From contig CAZIHJ010000125.1 in assembly GCA_964538485.1 (NCBI GenBank), positions 1 to 8,121 on the forward strand: a DNA stretch of 8,121 bases, written 5' to 3'. The translations under genes were made by a program, and so were the position numbers. A model generated the notes under the pieces. The model had not been told where the DNA came from. It was given only the letters and a program-made list of their open reading frames with translations, and did not search any database. The DNA comes from JBJXHC01 sp964538485. Lineage in GTDB: Bacteria; Bacteroidota; Ignavibacteria; UBA10030; UBA6906. Of the stretch, positions 1 through 6,700 are shown piece by piece (the first letter of the stretch is position 1; every line of letters begins with the position of its first letter).

Positions 1-1276
1 ACCGAACTACCACACTCACGGCATGGAAGGTCGTCTGATCAAGCGGGTGGTTAAGCTCGGCATTGTATTCTGCCCGGTCGTAGGCAATATCGACATGATC
101 TCTGAGGAATGCGCCGACGCCGCTCTCAAGAGCTTCGGCGCTTAATGCCTCGATCATTTTAAACACGCCCTTGCTATGAATACCTATGCCTGTGGTGGTG
201 TAGTTACGGCCGCCAAAACTAGGAGATTCGCTAAATGAGCCACCCCGGACATACACGATTTCCACAAGGTTGAGCTGCCAACCTTTGTGGAGGTTTACTC
301 TTTCATCTGATGAGAGTGCGCCCCGAATCACATGTTTGAAGAAAACAATGTCACCCAAACCCGATTGATATTCCGAAGTCCCATCGGCTTTGCGCACAAC
401 CAAAAGGTCTTCGACTTCTCGTGCGAGGGAAAATGTCAGCAGTTTCCAATCCTGATTACCGGCTAATGTTGCAATCCCGGCTTCCAAGTTCAATCCAATA
501 GTGACGTTGCGCGGCAATGGGTCGGCCCGGTTAGTGTTAGTATAGACAATGCCTTTGTTGCCATGATTCCTGTGTGCGTACCCGGCTGAGATACTTGTCA
601 CCGGGAAAATGTTCGACGCGATTGCCATTCGCTCATCTCTTATCTTTCCGAGAATATCCATAACCGGTACATCCAACAATAAGCCGAAGTCCGTCACCGA
701 GGCCTCAGCTCTTCCGGGTCCTGTGGGGCCGATGGCGAGTGTGGAGAGAATGTTGTTAAAGCTCATCCCCAGACCAAGCCGGACATAGTTGTCAATACCA
801 ATACCAATGGAGAAAGCTTCAGCCTTCTCGAATCCCGTGAACGTTCCTATTGGATTAGGCCCGCCTGAGTTTGTGATAATGAACTCCCCAAGATTCAAAT
901 CGACTCTTGAATAACCCACCGCGATGCCGATGGGGAAAGGAAGATCAATACTCTCACTAATGTCATACCCTGCGCTCATCGCCCATACACCATATGTGAG
1001 ATCGCTCTGTTGAAACTGAGGAAGCCACTGCCTGTTACCAACATAAGAAGAAGCCGCGAAGTAATTCCCAAGACTAAACACACCCAGCTGTGCGGGATTT
1101 GCAATGGATGCGATAGGGTTATCGGAAATGACTGCAGTTCCGACGTTCCCCCATCCATTCGCTTCAGGCAAAGGATGAATCAGGAGAAATGGCACAGCCG
1201 TCTCTCCCTGAGCGAAACTCGTTGCGCTGCCGAATACAATGAGGGCAAAGGATGCGACAAACGAAGTAGGTTTCAT
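1..1276 (-). CDS. PorV/PorQ-like outer-membrane beta-barrel protein, C-terminus cut by window edge
   Basis: The minus-strand frame is open from the ATG at 1276 to the window edge, giving 425 codons without a stop. Residues 1-22 form a signal peptide: a positive start, a hydrophobic stretch and a likely cut after SFA, before QGE. The mature N-terminus carries a pattern typical of PorV/PorQ (UPF0164-like) proteins of the FCB group: FLLIHPLPEANGWGNVGTA (about residues 30-48), then ANPAQLG near 59-65. The rest is rich in short alternating hydrophobic/glycine stretches (for example GIAVGY, FSIGIGID, VRLGLGMSF), as expected for an outer-membrane barrel. The last visible residues, FHAVSVVVR, look like a final strand, so probably only a few codons are missing. 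PorV and PorQ are type IX secretion components, but many paralogues have unknown roles, so no symbol is given. It lies 85 bases after hflX on the same strand and may be cotranscribed; the ribosome-binding site (GGGCGG) is weak. Confidence 0.68.
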   Translation of the reverse strand, partial: MKPTSFVASFALIVFGSATSFAQGETAVPFLLIHPLPEANGWGNVGTAVISDNPIASIANPAQLGVFSLGNYFAASSYVGNRQWLPQFQQSDLTYGVWAMSAGYDISESIDLPFPIGIAVGYSRVDLNLGEFIITNSGGPNPIGTFTGFEKAEAFSIGIGIDNYVRLGLGMSFNNILSTLAIGPTGPGRAEASVTDFGLLLDVPVMDILGKIRDERMAIASNIFPVTSISAGYAHRNHGNKGIVYTNTNRADPLPRNVTIGLNLEAGIATLAGNQDWKLLTFSLAREVEDLLVVRKADGTSEYQSGLGDIVFFKHVIRGALSSDERVNLHKGWQLNLVEIVYVRGGSFSESPSFGGRNYTTTGIGIHSKGVFKMIEALSAEALESGVGAFLRDHVDIAYDRAEYNAELNHPLDQTTFHAVSVVVR

Positions 1277-1361
1277 GCGCCGCCCGGTTAATTGTAGAAT
1301 ATGAATTCTCGGAGAATGGCAGGATTACTATTGGACAAGATACGTGCACGCAATGAAACTG

Positions 1362-2645
1362 TCAAGCAGTTTTTTGTTTTCGCGCAAGAAGTTTCTGGAG
1401 GCGGTCTGTGTGGACTTTGTCGAGTTTGAAGCGGATGGTAATACTTTCGTTCTCATAGCTCGTGTCAAGAATCTCGGCCATATCATGCAGTTGGGAGATG
1501 ATATGATGGTCGTTCTGACTGAATGTGAGGCTCTGTTCATTGATATTCGCATCAAGCACCTCCGTAAGCTTTGTACGAAGGGCATCAACGTTGATGCCGC
1601 GCGCCGCGGAAATAAAAACAGAGTCCGGGTAACGCGCTGAAAGATGTGGAATGGCTCCACGGTCCGCGATCCGGTCGACCTTATTGAAGACAATAATCGT
1701 GGGTTTGCCCTGAGCTTCCAATTCTTCCAATGTTTCATTGACCACGGCGATCTGTTCTTCAAAGAGCGGGTGACTGACGTCCACGATGTGCAACAGGATA
1801 TCTGCCTCAATCACTTCATCCAGGGTGCTCTTGAATGACGCCACAAGGTGGTGTGGCAGCTTGCGGATAAACCCGACAGTGTCGGAAAGAAGGATGTTGT
1901 GTCCGGATGAGATCTCCACCTTGCGTACAGTTGAATCGAGTGTTGCGAAAAGCCGGTCTTCGATGAATACATCTGCACCGGAAAAGAGTCTGAGCATTGT
2001 TGACTTGCCGGCATTGGTATATCCCACAAGCGCGACACGTGGAAATTTGTCCCGTCCTTTGCGTTGTACCTCCCTCTCCGTGCTGATGCGTTCGAGTTTC
2101 GTTTTCAGATGGGTTACGCGTGCCCGAATGGCCCGGCGGTCGGTTTCGATTTGCGTTTCCCCTGGTCCCTTGGTGCCGATGCCGCCAAATTGTTTCGAAA
2201 GATGCGTCCACTGGCGGGTGAGCCGGGGAAGCATGTATTGCAGTTGAGCGAGTTCGACCTGGGTTTTCGCCTCACTTGTACGTGCGCGGGAAGCAAAGAT
2301 ATCCAGTATAATCCCGCTACGGTCCATGATCTTGCATTTGATAATACGCTCAAGGTTTCTGATTTGTACAGGGGAGAGATCGTCGTCAAAAAGGGCGAGG
2401 TCAATCTTCTTCTCCTCCACAAGCCAGGCCAGCTCTTCCGCCTTGCCGCTGCCAATGAAAAAGGCCGCGTCGATATTCTGTCGCTCCTGGATCATGCGGG
2501 ACTCCACCACAGCCCCAGCGGATTCGGCAAGCAAAGCAAGTTCATCAAGATATTCTTCCACCGCTCCTTTGCGCGTGCTCCCCGTAACCACACCGACTAG
2601 TACCGCCCGTTCCTGCCGTGATGTTTCCACCGTGTGCATTGTCAT
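1362..2645 (-). CDS. hflX: GTPase HflX, ribosome-associated
   Basis: This 427-residue protein is HflX, an Obg-superfamily GTPase that binds the 50S subunit and, in studied bacteria, splits or rescues stalled ribosomes under stress. The HflX N-terminal domain covers about residues 15-110 and includes FFIGSGKAEEL (62-72). The family signature GGIGTKGPGETQIETDRR is at 154-171, followed by a charged helical linker (172-200). The GTPase motifs are complete: G1 GYTNAGKST (208-216), a switch-I region near FATLDST (233-239), G3 DTVGF (255-259), G4 NKVD (321-324) and G5 SA (346-347). A short C-terminal domain ends in KQKTA. The same frame extends to an ATG at 2723, but that extension lies inside the upstream gene and lacks family sequence. 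The start at 2645 overlaps the upstream stop as ATGA, indicating translational coupling, with AAAAGG a few bases upstream as a weak ribosome-binding site. A second ATG at 2639 is also possible. Confidence 0.96.
   Translation of the reverse strand: MTMHTVETSRQERAVLVGVVTGSTRKGAVEEYLDELALLAESAGAVVESRMIQERQNIDAAFFIGSGKAEELAWLVEEKKIDLALFDDDLSPVQIRNLERIIKCKIMDRSGIILDIFASRARTSEAKTQVELAQLQYMLPRLTRQWTHLSKQFGGIGTKGPGETQIETDRRAIRARVTHLKTKLERISTEREVQRKGRDKFPRVALVGYTNAGKSTMLRLFSGADVFIEDRLFATLDSTVRKVEISSGHNILLSDTVGFIRKLPHHLVASFKSTLDEVIEADILLHIVDVSHPLFEEQIAVVNETLEELEAQGKPTIIVFNKVDRIADRGAIPHLSARYPDSVFISAARGINVDALRTKLTEVLDANINEQSLTFSQNDHHIISQLHDMAEILDTSYENESITIRFKLDKVHTDRLQKLLARKQKTA
2642..2645 (-). other. 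ATGA stop/start overlap coupling the BatA-like gene to hflX
   Basis: On the minus strand the upstream gene ends GCA TGA and hflX begins ATG ACA ATG CAC, sharing the four bases ATGA. This arrangement normally means the ribosome terminating on the first gene re-initiates on the second. It is the main evidence for choosing the 2645 start of hflX rather than 2723. Confidence 0.85.
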
Positions 2646-4813
2646 GCAGTGCCTTTTGCTTCTCTTCCGATGATCATCTCTGCGAGAGCACAGAGAAGGG
2701 CGAGCACCAGGAAGTACTTCCATAGCTCAACACCAAAGCGTGATTCCAGGACGGTGGCGTTAATTTCCTGTTCCGTCGAGAGTTCTTGTACCTGTTGTTC
2801 CGTGACTCCCATCCGTGCCCAGAAGTGCCGGAGGTCATCCTTGCTTACACGGTGGAGGTCCGACTCGTTGGGGTTGAGGTTGACAGCAACCGCCTGAAGG
2901 ACATTTTGCCGTTGGTTCTCCTGTTCCGGTTGCCTCCGGAGTTCATAGACTCCTGTTTCCGTAGCGAAGGAGGAAGTGAACAATGCCACTCCGGACGCAG
3001 AGAACATCCCGGGAATAACCTTCTCCTCGATACCCCCCGGAGAGCGGAGGAGATATGAAGCGCGCTGTTCTCCTGCTTGAATTCTCACGGCAAGTTTCAT
3101 TGACTCTCCAACGACAAACGTCGGTGGAAGCTGATTCTGTGCGGCAAGATAGAGCACCGAGCGATGAAGCAACGGAACGAAAAGCCCTTTGACCGGAAAG
3201 TCAGACCATGAGAGCCCGGCCTCCACAGAAAACAACAACATCCGGCCAGATCCCACATGATACTCGGTCAGAAAACCCGCACCATTTGAAAGCATAATAA
3301 CGGATTGCCCTGTCTCGCCGTTGGCAGGTGTGACGTTCCGGTAGACGTGCGGTGATTCCAATGCCGCCGGGACTTGTTTTCCGCCGGATTGTGACTCAAA
3401 AAGTCCGGAGAAGAGGGGGTGGGCAAGGTCGACATTTGAAAACGTAACGTAACTCGATTGATCCGGAACATTGCCCGTTGGCATTCCGACAAGCGGTGGA
3501 ATATCAAGATTCTTGAATAGATCAGAGTTGTAATTATCGAGATCCGATTCATTCCCCGGAAAGAGTATGATGCCCCCGCCCGCCCTCATGAACGACGTGA
3601 TCCGTTCAGCTTCCGTTGGAGAAAAATCCTTCACTCCACACAGTACAATTGCATCAAAACGTGCAATGTCTGTGGAAGAGAGTTGTGATTCAGGGATGGT
3701 GCGCGTGCGAAACGCACTGCGTCCCAACGAGTCACCGTCCAGGGTGAGCGCGAGATGGGGTAAACGAACGTCGCTTTCTTCAGGTCCAACAAACAGCACG
3801 GCAAGGTCTGTAGGAACATGAACAATAAATGAGCGTGTGTTGTCGATTTCCAGTGCGTCGTCCTCAATTTGAACGTACCCCGGAATGGCCCCGCGTCTTT
3901 TCGGAATTGCCGACACAGACGTCGTTACAGATCCCTGTGCCGGGACGTCAATTGTCTGCTGGACAACCCGGATGCCATCCAGATAGATACTCATGAGACC
4001 ATTGACAATGGCCGCTGCGCCGAAGTTGCGGATAACGACCTGGACGCCCACCGGTTTGTCGGGACTGATGATACGTGATGTGACGGTGACATCCGTGATT
4101 GCCGTATTGTTGCGCGCTGGTGATGCGACTTCAGCAATGAAGAGACGTGTACGGTCAGAAAAGAGTCGCAGCGTGTCGGCAACTTCAGAAGGAAGGGAGA
4201 ATTGTGTCCCCTGGCCATCGGTGAGCAGGTACACTTCCTGATTGAAGTTGTTGGATTCCGCAAGCAATCTTGCGGCGACGGCAAGCGCGTCCCGATATGA
4301 GGTCGTGGATTGGGCAGGTTGCATCCCGGCCAGCGCGGTTTTCAACACATCTGCACTGTGTGCAGCCGAGAATGTTTCTGTGCGCCCTATTTCCGAGAGG
4401 CGGACAAGGTATGCTTCATCCCCTTCCCGCATCATCTCCACGATGTGTGCGGCGGCATCACGCGCCTGGGTAAAGAGCACGCCACGTTCGTTCCGCACGT
4501 TCATGCTTGGCGAATCATCCAGCAGGATGACACTTGTTGTTTTTGCATGTGTCCCCACGCTTCCGAGGAGGGATCCTCGTAATGCCGGCCGGGCAAACGC
4601 AAACACGAGAGCCAAAATTAACAGGGTGCGAAGTGCCAGCAGCAACCACTGTTTGATCTTCACACGTCGCATTTTTGTTTTTTGCAACTCCTTCAGGAAT
4701 TGCAGTGAACTGAACTCGACCGTTTTGAGCTTACGGAGATTGAGGAGGTGGATAATGATGGGTATCGCCGCCGCTGCCAGCCCGACAAGGAGAAAAGGAT
4801 TGAGAAACGTCAT
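2642..4813 (-). CDS. BatA-domain and von Willebrand factor A membrane protein
   Basis: This 723-residue protein has the architecture of BatA-domain/VWA proteins common in Bacteroidota and relatives. Residues 1-78 match the BatA N-terminal domain: MTFLNPFLLVGL opening, a first membrane segment at 7-24, the basic/amphipathic stretch around 26-54 and a second membrane segment at 55-75. A VWA domain follows (about 92-230) with an apparently intact metal-binding MIDAS: DDSPS at 99-103, a threonine near 170-171 in STTSYRDA, and LLTDG with D199. Residues about 235-335 look like a beta-rich CARDB-like segment. About 336-475 resembles a class-I glutamine-amidotransferase-like fold (FDAIVLCG, then MRAGGGIILFPG), without a recognisable catalytic triad. 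A last membrane helix lies at 698-713. Function is inferred only: membrane-anchored, metal-dependent protein interaction in the envelope. An in-frame ATG at 4894 exists, but the family starts at MTFLNP, so 4813 is preferred. The gene is first in a likely bat-hflX-porV-like unit. Confidence 0.87.
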   Translation of the reverse strand: MTFLNPFLLVGLAAAAIPIIIHLLNLRKLKTVEFSSLQFLKELQKTKMRRVKIKQWLLLALRTLLILALVFAFARPALRGSLLGSVGTHAKTTSVILLDDSPSMNVRNERGVLFTQARDAAAHIVEMMREGDEAYLVRLSEIGRTETFSAAHSADVLKTALAGMQPAQSTTSYRDALAVAARLLAESNNFNQEVYLLTDGQGTQFSLPSEVADTLRLFSDRTRLFIAEVASPARNNTAITDVTVTSRIISPDKPVGVQVVIRNFGAAAIVNGLMSIYLDGIRVVQQTIDVPAQGSVTTSVSAIPKRRGAIPGYVQIEDDALEIDNTRSFIVHVPTDLAVLFVGPEESDVRLPHLALTLDGDSLGRSAFRTRTIPESQLSSTDIARFDAIVLCGVKDFSPTEAERITSFMRAGGGIILFPGNESDLDNYNSDLFKNLDIPPLVGMPTGNVPDQSSYVTFSNVDLAHPLFSGLFESQSGGKQVPAALESPHVYRNVTPANGETGQSVIMLSNGAGFLTEYHVGSGRMLLFSVEAGLSWSDFPVKGLFVPLLHRSVLYLAAQNQLPPTFVVGESMKLAVRIQAGEQRASYLLRSPGGIEEKVIPGMFSASGVALFTSSFATETGVYELRRQPEQENQRQNVLQAVAVNLNPNESDLHRVSKDDLRHFWARMGVTEQQVQELSTEQEINATVLESRFGVELWKYFLVLALLCALAEMIIGREAKGTA

Positions 4814-4848
4814 GAACCCCGCACAAACTGAAAACCGAAAAAGACAAT

Positions 4849-4878
4849 GGGAAATGAATGCAAATGTTGCAGTTTCCC
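4849..4878 (-). promoter_or_regulatory. Imperfect hairpin in the probable leader of the BatA-like gene, possible attenuator
   Basis: On the plus strand GGGAAA (4849-4854) pairs with TTTCCC (4873-4878), and inside it TGCAA (4859-4863) pairs with TTGCA (4867-4871) around a three-base loop. The arms are separated by a four-base and a one-base bulge. Read on the minus strand, the hairpin is followed after ATTG by TCTTTTT, so it resembles a weak intrinsic terminator or attenuator 36-65 bases upstream of the BatA-like start at 4813. Strength is moderate at best because of the bulges. Confidence 0.35.
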
Positions 4879-4916
4879 TTCGGAATATGAACAAAAAAGG
4901 GGAGAGAAATGCAACG

Positions 4917-4927
4917 CCATGACATGG
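4917..4927. repeat. Short perfect inverted repeat CCATG-A-CATGG
   Basis: Five-base arms flank a single central base. It lies in the divergent promoter region about 100 bases from the BatA-like start and could be part of an operator, but arms of this length can arise by chance. Confidence 0.3.
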
Positions 4928-4946
4928 TTACCCGTTAAGGACTCCA

Positions 4947-4959
4947 GGCAGATTCTGCC
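4947..4959. repeat. Short perfect inverted repeat GGCAGA-T-TCTGCC
   Basis: Six-base arms flank a single central base. The repeat is followed directly by CCGATATATTTCGG (4958-4971), a second, looser symmetry with four-base arms. It sits just upstream of the candidate lpxC -35 element, so it is a reasonable operator candidate, but no regulator is known from this window. Confidence 0.35.
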
Positions 4960-5036
4960 GATATATTTCGGACAGCCCTTTTGTTTTCGCTATACCCACT
5001 TTCAGCCCCTTTGCTTCCATCGTCAAATGTTGGTAT

Positions 5037-5050
5037 TTTCATCGATGAAA
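5037..5050. repeat. 14-base perfect palindrome TTTCATCGATGAAA upstream of lpxC
   Basis: This uninterrupted 14-base palindrome lies 77-90 bases upstream of the lpxC start and is the best operator-like sequence in the window. The flanking bases also allow a larger hairpin: CCCCTTT plus CATCG (5006-5012 and 5018-5022, separated by GCTTC) is complementary to CGATGAAAGGGG (5043-5054). If transcription starts near 5003, this would fold in the lpxC leader RNA; otherwise it could be a dimeric repressor site. Confidence 0.4.
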
Positions 5051-5115
5051 GGGGTGCAGGGGATTATGATATCACTCATATACTCCAAGACTCCGACGAG
5101 TAAGTCGTTTATCCT

Positions 5116-5121
5116 GGGAGA
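5116..5121 (+). promoter_or_regulatory. Ribosome binding site of lpxC-fabZ
   Basis: GGGAGA ends five bases before the ATG at 5127. It supports this start, and the following MLVQQRTIKQ aligns with the N-terminus of known LpxC proteins. Confidence 0.7.
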
Positions 5122-5126
5122 CACGA

Positions 5127-6290
5127 ATGTTAGTCCAACAGCGAACAATCAAGCAGCCGGCTTCGATGAGCGGTATCGGTCTTCACACCGGCAGTATTTC
5201 GACGATGACATTCAGGCCGGCGCCTGAGAATTCCGGCATCCGTTTCCGAAGAATCGACCTCGGTGGCTCACCGGAGATCCCNNNNNNNNNNNNNNNNNNN
5301 NNNNNNNNNNNNNNNNNNNNNNNNNNNNNNNNNNNNNNNNNNNNNNNNNNNNNNNNNNNNNNNNNNNNNNNNNNNNNNNNNGCTCCATGCCGGACATTCT
5401 GTTTCCTGCACGAAGTCGAGATGCTCCACAGCCAGGGCTTGATTCGCGGCGGTAATCTCGACAACGCCATTGTTATTGTTGATCGTGAGCTCGGAGCGGA
5501 TGAACTGAAACGGATCGGTGAGAAGCTCGGCATCAAGGACTCGGTCATCCTTGGCACTAACGGTGTGCTGAACGACAGGTCCCTCCATTTTAAGAATGAG
5601 CCGGCCCGTCACAAGTTGTTGGATATGATGGGAGATCTTGCCCTTATTGGTGTTCCGTTCAAGGCACAGATTCTTGCCGCACGACCCGGACATGCGAGCA
5701 ATATTGAGTTCGCCAAAAAAGTCCGGAAACTCTATCAACAGAACAAGCTCGTGCGAAAGTACCAGCATGCCCGCCGAGAGGGTGTGGTGTTTGACATCAA
5801 TGCCATAAAGAAGATCCTTCCCCATCGCTATCCATTTCTTCTGGTTGATAAAATTGTGGACTTCAAGATCGACGAGAGCATCGTTGGCGTAAAAAACGTT
5901 ACGGCGAACGAACCGTTCTTCGAGGGTCATTTCCCGGGTCAACCAGTCATGCCCGGTGTTCTCATAGTGGAAGGCATGGCGCAGACTGGCGGCATTTTGC
6001 TGCTCAATGGTGTTGAGAACCCGGGTGACAAACTTGTGTATTTCATGGCAATCAACAACGTGAAGTTCCGCAAGACAGTTACCCCCGGCGATCAGCTCAC
6101 GTTTGAGCTTGAGATGGTGAGCCGCAAGAGTCGCATCTGTGTGATGAAGGGTAAGGCCTATGTGGAGGGCGAACTGGTTGCCGAAGCGGAGATGATGGCA
6201 TCAATTGTTGACCGGGTGGATGCTAAAACTCCAGTGGTAAGTGGCAATGGTCTTGGAAAAAGTGCCCCAAAAGTTGAGGGAAGTCACTAG
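5127..6290 (+). CDS. lpxC-fabZ: Bifunctional UDP-3-O-acyl-N-acetylglucosamine deacetylase / 3-hydroxyacyl-ACP dehydratase (LpxC-FabZ fusion), interrupted by assembly gap
   Basis: The N-terminal half is LpxC, the zinc deacetylase committing lipid A synthesis. MLVQQRTIKQ and SGIGLHTG (15-22) match the family start. After the gap come APCRTFCF (86-93), NEPARHKLLDMMGDL (157-171) with likely zinc ligands H162 and D166, and PGH with H189; the spacings equal E. coli H238, D242 and H265. A linker near 200-220 leads to FabZ, which dehydrates 3-hydroxyacyl-ACP in fatty-acid synthesis. FabZ shows LPHRYPFLLVD (231-241), the catalytic histidine in EGHFPG (H268) and glutamate E282 in VEGMAQ, at the expected 14-residue distance. 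The fusion is typical of Bacteroidota and Chlorobiota relatives and couples use of the shared hydroxyacyl-ACP pool. The 100 N bases keep frame only by placeholder length; roughly 110-140 residues, including the first zinc histidine, should lie there. The C-terminal tail past residue 365 is not conserved sequence I recognise. Confidence 0.95.
   Translation: MLVQQRTIKQPASMSGIGLHTGSISTMTFRPAPENSGIRFRRIDLGGSPEIXXXXXXXXXXXXXXXXXXXXXXXXXXXXXXXXXXAPCRTFCFLHEVEMLHSQGLIRGGNLDNAIVIVDRELGADELKRIGEKLGIKDSVILGTNGVLNDRSLHFKNEPARHKLLDMMGDLALIGVPFKAQILAARPGHASNIEFAKKVRKLYQQNKLVRKYQHARREGVVFDINAIKKILPHRYPFLLVDKIVDFKIDESIVGVKNVTANEPFFEGHFPGQPVMPGVLIVEGMAQTGGILLLNGVENPGDKLVYFMAINNVKFRKTVTPGDQLTFELEMVSRKSRICVMKGKAYVEGELVAEAEMMASIVDRVDAKTPVVSGNGLGKSAPKVEGSH
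5282..5381. other. Assembly gap of 100 N inside lpxC
   Basis: Exactly 100 N bases is the usual placeholder for a scaffold gap of unknown size. Upstream sequence ends at the residue corresponding to about E. coli LpxC position 51 and downstream resumes at about 187. The placeholder gives only 33 full codons, so real sequence is missing. Confidence 0.97.
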
Positions 6291-6700
6291 GAACCGCTTC
6301 CATACCGCTCTTCGTTGTATGTCCGTCACACCTCCTTCAATGTTCGATGGCTGATTGCATTTTATTTTTGTATTCCACTTATTTTACTACGAACTGCCAT
6401 GCAGCCGGGTCTGAGTTCCAGGTCTTTGGAACAATGAATGGCATTCAGTCACGTCTTCATTAGTCAATCCGAAACAGTTATTCTTACAACCTTTTGGCCG
6501 ACGGCGCCGAAGTAAATTGCCTTCGTTTGGGAAAAGGACGGAGAACAATTGTGCTCTCCTTGTCTTGTAGTTTCTTATCGCTGAAAAGCAGCTTGACTCT
6601 TCACACGATTCAACACGGCAGGGAATAAACATTTGATAGCGGATGGGTATTGTCCGCCGTTTGATTGCACGCGCATACCATCACCTTTGCAGGAATAAAT
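6291..6700. other. 410-base intergenic region without a convincing gene
   Basis: No frame on either strand shows a ribosome-binding site together with a plausible protein; the longest is an 81-codon minus-strand frame (6632-6387) of atypical composition. Small inverted repeats occur: GTTCCA/TGGAAC (6415-6420 and 6427-6432), GGAGA/TCTCC (6540-6544 and 6555-6559) and GCGGA/TCCGC (6639-6643 and 6653-6657). The T-rich stretch TTTTATTTTTG (6360-6370) follows only a very weak stem. The region should contain the end of the lpxC-fabZ transcript and the promoter of the secreted-protein gene, but I cannot place either firmly. lpxA, often the next gene in this group, is absent here. Confidence 0.6.
6639..6657 (+). 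promoter_or_regulatory. Small inverted repeat upstream of the secreted propeller gene
   Basis: GCGGA and TCCGC flank a nine-base loop, 44-62 bases before the ATG at 6701. An extra T-G wobble could lengthen the stem by one pair. It could be an operator or a leader hairpin; the evidence is only the symmetry and position. Confidence 0.25.

Larger units (their letters stand above)
4814..5126. promoter_or_regulatory. Divergent intergenic region between BatA-like gene and lpxC-fabZ
   Basis: These 313 bases separate two divergent genes and must hold promoters for both unless transcription enters from outside. No strong consensus promoter is visible. For lpxC, the best sigma70-like pair is CGGACA (4969-4974) and TATACC (4991-4996), spaced by 16 bases, each matching 4 of 6 consensus bases. 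TATACT at 5079-5084 lacks a good partner. For the minus strand, TTGCAT (4914-4909) and CATATT (4889-4884) are 19 bases apart, also weak. The region contains three short perfect inverted repeats and two imperfect hairpins, listed separately where clear. No open frame here looks genuine. Confidence 0.5.

Noticed and set aside
1343..1350. Eight-base palindrome CGTGCACG just after hflX
   Set aside because: Too short to claim as a site; it has no T-run for a terminator and such palindromes are common by chance.
2064..2600. A 178-codon plus-strand frame opposite hflX
   Set aside because: It lies entirely within hflX, whose GTPase motifs are unmistakable, and shows no family features of its own.
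2646..2723. Longer hflX start at 2723
   Set aside because: The extra 26 residues are basic and unlike HflX, and they lie inside the C-terminal coding region of the BatA-like gene. The ATGA overlap at 2645 gives a better start.
4814..4894. Longer start of the BatA-like gene at 4894
   Set aside because: The 27 extra residues precede the typical BatA opening (MTFLNPFLLVG) and would place the leader hairpin inside the coding sequence.
4242..4922. A 226-codon plus-strand frame opposite the BatA-like gene
   Set aside because: Serine- and arginine-rich composition without domains; the opposite strand encodes a clear BatA/VWA protein over the same bases.
4847..5227. A 126-codon plus-strand frame crossing the divergent promoter and lpxC start
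   Set aside because: It overlaps the lpxC N-terminus in another frame, lacks a domain and would occupy the only available promoter space.
6330..6372. Intrinsic terminator after lpxC-fabZ at the T-rich stretch TTTTATTTTTG
   Set aside because: The sequence before the T-rich stretch forms only four-base arms, so a stable terminator stem is not supported.
6660..6689. Bacteroidota-type promoter (TTTG ... CACCTTTG) before the secreted-protein gene
   Set aside because: The second box matches TAnnTTTG poorly and it would place the transcription start almost on the ATG at 6701.
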